Made by a program: the position numbers and the translations under genes
Shown: one piece after another, positions 58,324-64,000 of the stretch
How positions within the stretch are numbered: the stretch's first letter is position 1
Layout of the letters: every line of letters starts with the position of its first letter
NCBI RefSeq assembly: GCF_022213955.1
Contig: NZ_JAKNTW010000006.1
Coordinates: 124,001-188,000, forward strand
Direction of reading: 5' to 3'
DNA from: Dolomitihabitans soli
GTDB lineage: Bacteria > Actinomycetota > Actinomycetes > Streptosporangiales > Streptosporangiaceae
Length of the DNA stretch: 64,000 bases
Notes under the pieces: model-generated
Seen by the model: only the letters and a program-made list of their open reading frames with translations
What the model was told of the DNA's origin: nothing
The model's database searches: none

Positions 58324-60381
58324 GTGCGGAACGCCGGAGCGTCGATAGACCCACCGACGGACCCGTCCGCCGCGGTGCCCCTGCCCAAGAAGCGCGCGTC
58401 CAACGGGGCCGGAGCCGCGGGTGAGCCGTCGGAAGGTGCCGGTGCGCCCCGAGGCAGGAAGTTGCCCCCGGGTGTCTCGCCCGACATCTTCGGCCGTCCG
58501 GCCACGCCGCCGCCCGGCCGGCCGGGCTCCTCGGGTCTGCCGCCCGTGCCGCCCCCGCCGCAGCCCTGGCCGATGACCGGCGCGCCGGAGCGGCGCAATC
58601 CCGTGGCCCTGCCCACCGGCCCCGCCTCGGCGGGTGAGACCGACGACGAGAGCTTCGGCGGCGACCCCGCGACCGTTTCGCCCGGCCCGCCGCGCCGCCG
58701 CAGGGGCCGCCGGTTCCTGATGACGTCCGTCGTGGTGGCGCTGGTCGCCTCGCTCGCCTACGCGGTTCCCGCGGTCGCGATGTCGGGCATGGTGCTGCCG
58801 GGCACCAGCGTCGAGGGCGTGGACCTGGGCGGGCTCACCGTCACGCAGGCCGCCGACCGGCTCAGGGAGCGGCTCGACGGCCGTGCCAGGCAGCCGATCG
58901 CCGTCCGGGCGGTCGGCGTCCGCCACGAGGTGCTGCCCGAGGAGTCGGGGCTGGAGCTCGACGTGGTGGGCACGATCAAGCAGGCCCCCAGCGGGTTCCC
59001 CACGCCGTTCGAGACCTTGCGCGGGCTCACCGGCGAGACCCTGCTGGAGCCGAAGATCACGGTCGACTCGGTCGAGCTGGCCAACTCCGTGGAGAGGCTG
59101 GCCGACGACGTCGACCGGCCCGTGCGGGAGGGCGAGATCCGCTTCGACGGCAGGAAGCCGGAGATCGAGGCGCCGCGTGAGGGCAGGGCGCTGGAGTCGG
59201 CCGCCGCGGCGACCGCGATCCAGCGGGCCTACCTCGGTGACGCCGGTCCCGTCGAGCTGCCGGTCACGGTGCTGAAGCCCAAGGCCACGGCCGAGGCGTT
59301 CAAGGAGGCGGCGGTCACCGCGCGCAAGGCCGTCACCGGCCCGTTCACGCTCACCCACGGGGGCCGGCAGGCGCAGCTCTCCGCGGAGGCCGTCGCCGCC
59401 CACCTGAGCTTCGTGCCGGACGCCCAGGGTGCGGTACGGCCCGTCTTCGACGCCAAGAACGCGCTGACGGAGGTCGAGAAGAAGCTCATCGACCCCGGCA
59501 AGGCACCCATCGAGCCGACCTACGAAATCGTGAACGGCGTGCCCCAGCTGATCCCGGGACGGGCGGGCCAGGGAGTGGACGAGGACGAGCTCTCCGCCGC
59601 CCTCATCAAGGTCATCGAGGGCGGCGGGAGCCGTACGATTCCGGTGCAGCTCGTCGAGGCCAAGCCGCGGATCGACGACGCCGACGCGCGGGCGCTGGAC
59701 ATCACCGAGAAGATCAGCGAATTCACCACCGAATACCCCTGTTGCGAGCCCCAGGCGAAGAACATCCAGGCGATCGCCGGCATCCTCGACGGCTATGTGG
59801 TGAGACCCGGTGAGACGTTCTCGCTCAACGAGATCGTCGGCCAGCGCGACAAGGCGCGCGGGTTCGTGCCCGCCCCGGAGGTCGTGGACGGGCGGTTCGC
59901 CGACGAGATGGGCGGCGGCATCTCCCAGTTCGTCACCACGATGTACAACGCCGTCTTCTTCGCCGGGCTGAGGGACGTCAAGCACACCGCCCACGAGTTC
60001 TACATCTCCCGCTACCCGGCGGGACGCGAGTCGACGGTCTCCTTCCCGCAGCCCGACTTCCAGTGGGAGAACAACTCCAAGAGCGGTGTGCTGATCAAGA
60101 CCTCCGCCACCGCCACCTCGATCACCGTCACGTTCTGGGGCGGCAAGCGCTACGACCGGATCGAGGCCAAGGCGTCGGATCCGCACAGCCACACGAACTA
60201 CGGCACCGACACCGACGCCGGCCCGGACTGCGTGCCGATGCCGGGCCGGCGGGGGTTCACCATCGAGGTGACCCGGGTCTTCTACAACAACGGGCAGGAG
60301 GTCAAGCGGGACGAGCCGGTTCGTACGGTCTATCGCCCGCAGACGAAGCTGACCTGCACGAATTCGTCAGCCGACGGGTAG
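58324..60381 (+). CDS. VanW-family membrane-anchored wall-associated protein
   Basis: A 685-residue protein. About 120 Pro-rich cytoplasmic residues end in RRRRGRR, followed by one membrane helix (about 130-152). Outside come repeats of the peptidoglycan-binding PG_binding_4 type (about 160-460) and a VanW domain (about 470-600): VVRPGETFSLNEIVG, GGGISQFVTTMYNA and YPAGRESTVSFP. VanW occurs in some glycopeptide resistance clusters, but this is a common actinobacterial protein with unknown role. GGACGGAGG supports GTG at 58324. Its last 15 bases overlap the converging dehydrogenase gene. Confidence 0.92.
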   Translation: MRNAGASIDPPTDPSAAVPLPKKRASNGAGAAGEPSEGAGAPRGRKLPPGVSPDIFGRPATPPPGRPGSSGLPPVPPPPQPWPMTGAPERRNPVALPTGPASAGETDDESFGGDPATVSPGPPRRRRGRRFLMTSVVVALVASLAYAVPAVAMSGMVLPGTSVEGVDLGGLTVTQAADRLRERLDGRARQPIAVRAVGVRHEVLPEESGLELDVVGTIKQAPSGFPTPFETLRGLTGETLLEPKITVDSVELANSVERLADDVDRPVREGEIRFDGRKPEIEAPREGRALESAAAATAIQRAYLGDAGPVELPVTVLKPKATAEAFKEAAVTARKAVTGPFTLTHGGRQAQLSAEAVAAHLSFVPDAQGAVRPVFDAKNALTEVEKKLIDPGKAPIEPTYEIVNGVPQLIPGRAGQGVDEDELSAALIKVIEGGGSRTIPVQLVEAKPRIDDADARALDITEKISEFTTEYPCCEPQAKNIQAIAGILDGYVVRPGETFSLNEIVGQRDKARGFVPAPEVVDGRFADEMGGGISQFVTTMYNAVFFAGLRDVKHTAHEFYISRYPAGRESTVSFPQPDFQWENNSKSGVLIKTSATATSITVTFWGGKRYDRIEAKASDPHSHTNYGTDTDAGPDCVPMPGRRGFTIEVTRVFYNNGQEVKRDEPVRTVYRPQTKLTCTNSSADG

Positions 60382-61497
60382 CACCAGGATCCGGTCGTCC
60401 GTGTCGGCCGGGGAGCCCCGGCCGTCCTGGTTGCTGGTCCCGACCCACACCGAGCCGTCGGGGGCCGTCGCCACCGCGCGCAGCCTGCCGTACTCGTCCC
60501 GCAGCCGGGCGACCGGGCTGCCCACCGAGCCGTCGGCGGCGACCGGCACCTGCCACAGGCGGGCGCCGCGCAGCGCGCCCGCCCAGAGCGAACCGCCGGC
60601 GTAGGCCAGGCCGGACGGCGACGCCTCGGCGGTCGGCCAGGTCAGCACGGGGTCGACGAACCGGTCGTCGCCGCCGACTCCCTCGACCTCCGGCCAGCCG
60701 TAGTTGGCGCCCTTCTCGATCAGGTTGATCTCGTCGTGGGTGTTGGCGCCGAACTCGGTCGCGAACAGCCGTTTCCGCTCGTCCCAGGCGAGGCCCTGGA
60801 CGTTGCGGTGGCCGTAGCTCCAGACGGGCGAGCCGTCGAACGGGTTGCCGGCGGACGGCTTGCCGTCCACGTTCACCCGGAGGATCTTGCCGGCCAGGGA
60901 GTCGCGGTCCTGGGCGAGCTGCCGGTCGCCGATCTCACCGGTCGTCGCGTAGAGCTGGTCGTCGGGGCCGAACGCGAGACGGCCGCCGTTGTGGATGGTC
61001 CCCTTGGGGATGCCGGAGAGGATCGTGGTGGCAGCGGAGAGGCGGTCGCCGTCGAGCCGGTAACGGACGACCCGGTTGTCCTCATCGGCCGTGAAATAGA
61101 CGAAGACATAGTGATCACTGGCATGGTCGGGCGACACGGCCACGCCCATCAGGCCACCCTCCCCGGCGGGGGAGACCCCCTCGATCGTGCCCAGCGGGGT
61201 GACCTCGCCCTGCTGGGTGACGCGCAGCAGCCGTGCCGAGTCGCGCTCGGTCACCAGCGCGTCCCCGCCCGGCAGGAACGCGATCGCCCACGGCACCGCC
61301 AGCCCCTCCACCAGGGTCTTCGGCTGCCCGGCCGGGGCGGACGCGCTCGGCGTCGCCGACGCTGTCCCGCCGGCCTCCGCGGCGGCAGGGGTCCTGCCCT
61401 CGCCGACCCGTTCGGGGGGAGCCGCCGAACACGCCCCCGCCAGCAAGGCCGCGACCACGACCACGGCCACTCCACTCCCGCGTGACCCACAGGACAT
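60367..61497 (-). CDS. PQQ-dependent sugar dehydrogenase family lipoprotein
   Basis: A 376-residue lipoprotein. VVAALLAGACSAAPPERV is the signal with a lipobox Cys; a Ser/Ala/Pro linker runs to about residue 58. A six-bladed propeller of the soluble glucose/aldose dehydrogenase type follows: PWAIAFLPGGDALVTER, GTIHNGGRLAFGPDDQLYA (the catalytic His region) and WSYGHRNVQGLAWD, then LFATEFGANTHDEINLIEKG. It probably oxidises an extracellular sugar, though many actinobacterial members lack proven PQQ use. It overlaps the VanW gene tail-to-tail by 15 bases. Confidence 0.92.
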   Translation of the reverse strand: MSCGSRGSGVAVVVVAALLAGACSAAPPERVGEGRTPAAAEAGGTASATPSASAPAGQPKTLVEGLAVPWAIAFLPGGDALVTERDSARLLRVTQQGEVTPLGTIEGVSPAGEGGLMGVAVSPDHASDHYVFVYFTADEDNRVVRYRLDGDRLSAATTILSGIPKGTIHNGGRLAFGPDDQLYATTGEIGDRQLAQDRDSLAGKILRVNVDGKPSAGNPFDGSPVWSYGHRNVQGLAWDERKRLFATEFGANTHDEINLIEKGANYGWPEVEGVGGDDRFVDPVLTWPTAEASPSGLAYAGGSLWAGALRGARLWQVPVAADGSVGSPVARLRDEYGRLRAVATAPDGSVWVGTSNQDGRGSPADTDDRILVLPVG

Positions 61498-62070
61498 CTG
61501 GCCACCTCCTCATCGCCATACTGCATCTCTTCCGGCCCTCTGTTACGCCTGCCACCCCATCGAGGTTCCACACCCGGCAGGGCGAAGCACCGCTAGGTTG
61601 AGGACCCATGGAGATCTGGGTGCCTTCGTCCGGGACTACCAGTGCTCATGATGATGTGCTGGGAGCCGGCTGTGTGCACGCCTCCCGCGCGGCGCACGGA
61701 GCGGCCGTCGCGGAATCAGATCCTGCGCCACGTGGCCGGGAACCACTGAAGAGCGTGATCACCAGGTCATACTCAGAGAAGAATGGATTCCGGACCGTGG
61801 CTGCGCCGTGACCTGTGCTGCGTACCGTTGGTTAAACCGCGAGTCAGTAGGAATGCGACGCCGTGATCCGGTGCGCACGAGCGGGCAGGACCGGCGAGCA
61901 GATCGCGGACCTGCCGGGCTGGCTATCAGATCGGTGACAACTGAAACGTTGTGACCACCCGCGCCCTGGGGAGCGCACAAACTGTCGGTTGCGGAGGACT
62001 CAAGGAGGAGGCATCCGCGGCAGGCTCGCGAGCGACGCGAGCCGATGGAACACCGGATGGGCAGACGACT
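61498..62070. other. Gap upstream of the GGDEF protein without a convincing gene
   Basis: About 570 bases between divergent genes. A reading at 61608-61811 has no ribosome site or family motif and I do not count it. AAGGAGGAG at 62002-62010 looks like a ribosome site but no start codon follows at a good distance in the GGDEF frame. The sequence 61810-61850 is AT-richer (GTTGGTTAAACC) and may hold a promoter. I recognise no riboswitch. Confidence 0.35.
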
Positions 62071-64000
62071 TTGATCCGCTGGCGTGATCCACGCGTGCCA
62101 CTCACCGCCGCCGCCGCGGCGGGAGCGATGGGGTTGGCGGCCGCGCTCGTGACCGGCGCGCCGACGGCCGTCGTCGGCGCGGTCACAGGCGTCACGGCCG
62201 CGTTGCTGGCGGTCGTCTCGCTGGTGGCCGCCGCCGGGCGGATCTCGCCCGCGCACCGCCGTACGGCGCTGGCCTGGCGCTGGCTCGCTTCGGGCGGGCT
62301 GGTCTGGCTGGTGGGCATCGGCCTGCGGCCGGTCGCCGGCGGCGCGTCCTACACGGTCTCCTTCACCGATCTCCCCACGCTCACCGGCACCGTGCTGATC
62401 GCGGTCGGCTGCTGGCTCGCCGCCGCGCCACCGCCACACGCCCGGGCCGTGCTGAGACACGCGACGGACGCCTACCTGTGCGCCGCCTCCCTGCTCGTGG
62501 TCGGCTGGATCGTCGTGCTCGGCCCGGCGTACCTGAAGATCGGCGAGCCCGGGACCTTCGTGGTGCCGCTCGTCTCGCCGCTGCTCTGCCTGCTCGCCGC
62601 GTGCGCGGTCGGCCCCGCGGTGGTGACCACCCGCTCCTCGGGCTGGCCGGTCGGGCTGGCCGGTCTCGTCGTGCTGTCGGCGATCACCGCCGGGGAGACG
62701 GCGACCGCGATCGCCCGGCTGGCGGGCGAGGACACGCCGATGGCGGGCGTCTGGCCGGCCCCGGTGGCGTTCCTGCTGCTGGCCGCCGCGCCGTGGTGCG
62801 GGCCCAGGACCCGCGCCGTGGACATGACCGACGAGCCGCGCACGGCGGCCGGTCCGGTGGCCGCCGGTCTGATCGCCGGCCTGCCGCCGGCCCTGGTCGG
62901 CGTCGCCACCGCGTTCGTGCTGGTCCACGTGATGCGCGGGCAGGCCGAGCACCTCCCTCCGCTGATCTCCGCGGTCATCGCCTCGGTGGTCCTGGTCCTG
63001 CTGTTACGCCTCTTCGTGCTGCTGACAGAGGGCGCGCGGCTGCGGCGGCTGGTCGCCGTCGCCGACCTGCGGCTCCGCGAACTGGCCGAGAGCACCTGTG
63101 ACGTGGTGCTGGTCTGCGACCACGACGGCATGCTGCACGAGATCGGCGACACGGTCCAGGGCGTGTACGGCTACCGCCCCGAGGACCTGGTCGGCGGATC
63201 GATCTTCGACTACATCCACCCGGAGGACGTTCCGGGCATCCAGGCGGCCCTGCGCGAGCTGGACCTCGACGACACGCTCGATGCCGGCGGGCCCTGCCAG
63301 ATCGCCTGCCGGGTGCGCGCCGCGGACGGGACCTGGCGGCCGAGCGAGTCGGTGGCCACCCGGCACCTGCGCGGCGAAGATCTGCTGCTGGTGTCCACCC
63401 GCGACCTCAGCGACCAGGAGGCGCTCCGCGAACAGGTCGCCCACCTGACCTTCCACGACGGCGTGACGGGCCTGCCCAACCGGGCCTACTTCGAGGAGCG
63501 CACCCGCGAGGTGCTGGCGGGCCGGGCGGCCGGGCGCAGCGCCGTGGTCTTCCTCGATCTCGACGGGTTCACCGCGGTCAACGACTCGGTGGGCCATGCC
63601 AGCGGCGACTACCTGCTGGGTCAGGCGGCACGCCGGCTGCGCTCCGCCGTACGGTCGGACGACACGCTCGCGCGCTGGGGCGGCGACGAGTTCGCGGTGC
63701 TGGTGGAGAGCGGCGCCGAGGCGCAGGCCGTGGTCGATCTCGCCGAGCGGCTGGTGCGCGCGGTGTCGCAGGAGCCGTTCCGGGTGGCCGACCGCGACAT
63801 CGCGCTGACCGCCAGCGTCGGGGTGGCGTTCGCCGAGGACGGCGTGCCGTCGGGCGACCTGATCCGCAACGCCGACGTGGCGATGGCCAGGGCCAAGGAA
63901 CTGGGCGGACGCCGGGTCGAGGTGTTCGCCGCGCACATGCACGCCGACGTGGTCCGCCGGCTGGAGCTCGCCGCCGACCTGCAACGCGCGCTGGCGGAGA
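62071..64000 (+). CDS. Membrane PAS-GGDEF protein (probably GGDEF-EAL), cut by the right edge
   Basis: The reading stays open to the edge, with about 643 codons seen. An N-terminal part of about ten hydrophobic helices (residues 10-330) is followed by a PAS domain (about 345-450: VVLVCDHDGMLHEIGD, IFDYIHPEDVPGI) and a GGDEF domain (about 465-625) with LTFHDGVTGLPNRAYFEE and an intact ARWGGDEFAVLVE. The last residues, ADVVRRLELAADLQRALAE, are the usual lead-in to an EAL domain, so that domain is expected outside. The start is uncertain: TTG at 62071 is used; GTG at 61951 and GTG at 62095 are in frame. Confidence 0.88.
   Translation, partial: MIRWRDPRVPLTAAAAAGAMGLAAALVTGAPTAVVGAVTGVTAALLAVVSLVAAAGRISPAHRRTALAWRWLASGGLVWLVGIGLRPVAGGASYTVSFTDLPTLTGTVLIAVGCWLAAAPPPHARAVLRHATDAYLCAASLLVVGWIVVLGPAYLKIGEPGTFVVPLVSPLLCLLAACAVGPAVVTTRSSGWPVGLAGLVVLSAITAGETATAIARLAGEDTPMAGVWPAPVAFLLLAAAPWCGPRTRAVDMTDEPRTAAGPVAAGLIAGLPPALVGVATAFVLVHVMRGQAEHLPPLISAVIASVVLVLLLRLFVLLTEGARLRRLVAVADLRLRELAESTCDVVLVCDHDGMLHEIGDTVQGVYGYRPEDLVGGSIFDYIHPEDVPGIQAALRELDLDDTLDAGGPCQIACRVRAADGTWRPSESVATRHLRGEDLLLVSTRDLSDQEALREQVAHLTFHDGVTGLPNRAYFEERTREVLAGRAAGRSAVVFLDLDGFTAVNDSVGHASGDYLLGQAARRLRSAVRSDDTLARWGGDEFAVLVESGAEAQAVVDLAERLVRAVSQEPFRVADRDIALTASVGVAFAEDGVPSGDLIRNADVAMARAKELGGRRVEVFAAHMHADVVRRLELAADLQRALAE

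Noticed and set aside
61608-61811. 67-codon frame in the gap before the GGDEF protein
   Set aside because: No ribosome site, no similarity that I recognise, and mixed composition.

Overview
The window is 64 kb of very GC-rich DNA from an actinomycete. Frequent GTG and TTG starts, ATGA/GTGA stop-start overlaps, an Lsr2 nucleoid protein, the GlgE/TreS trehalose-glucan route, DesK- and CitA-type two-component systems and several membrane-tailed Ser/Thr kinases all fit the Actinomycetia. The block cysteine desulfurase - mnmA - metallo-hydrolase - MetE-like - ligA - GGDEF/EAL - gatCAB follows a gene order I know from Streptomyces and relatives. A member of the Streptosporangiales is my guess, from overall gene character only. 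No rRNA, tRNA, IS element or CRISPR array was recognised.

Layout. 0-6 kb: treS (cut by the left edge) and glgE on the minus strand, divergent from glgP, handling alpha-glucan, maltose-1-phosphate and trehalose. 6-18 kb: an RpiR regulator, a secreted GHL10 glycosidase, a secreted serine hydrolase divergent from a membrane protein plus DesK/LuxR two-component pair, a TetR/SDR divergon and a methyltransferase. 16.7-20.1 kb: lsr2, a large secreted amidase with an N-terminal lysozyme-like region, and a VapBC-type toxin-antitoxin pair. 20.2-25 kb: an enoyl-CoA hydratase followed by a tightly coupled operon (coiled-coil protein, PP-loop enzyme with a QueC-like zinc motif, M55 D-aminopeptidase, Tat-exported amine oxidase) whose purpose I cannot name. 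25.4-31.7 kb: a YbaK-type deacylase and three tandem membrane-tailed Ser/Thr kinases. 31.9-33.7 kb: etfBA. 34-35.8 kb: a TetR/MFS efflux-like unit with a clear palindromic operator. 35.9-52.2 kb: the conserved tRNA-thiolation, ligA and gatCAB block. 52.5-58.2 kb: a TctCBA carboxylate transporter divergent from a CitA/CitB two-component system. 58.3-64 kb: a VanW protein, a PQQ-type sugar dehydrogenase lipoprotein and a GGDEF protein cut by the right edge.

Two things stand out. First, a two-gene cassette (RecF/OLD-like AAA ATPase plus a DUF4276/TOPRIM-like protein) sits between gatA and gatB, with less GC-biased codons than its hosts; its layout resembles ATPase + TOPRIM anti-phage systems. 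Second, several intergenic spaces hold short tandem repeats whose unit matches the last codons and stop of the neighbouring gene (after gatB, mnmA, the amine oxidase, and the minus-strand gene at 37.4 kb). Around gatB these copies form strong hairpins. This looks like a recurring way of building gene ends in this genome.
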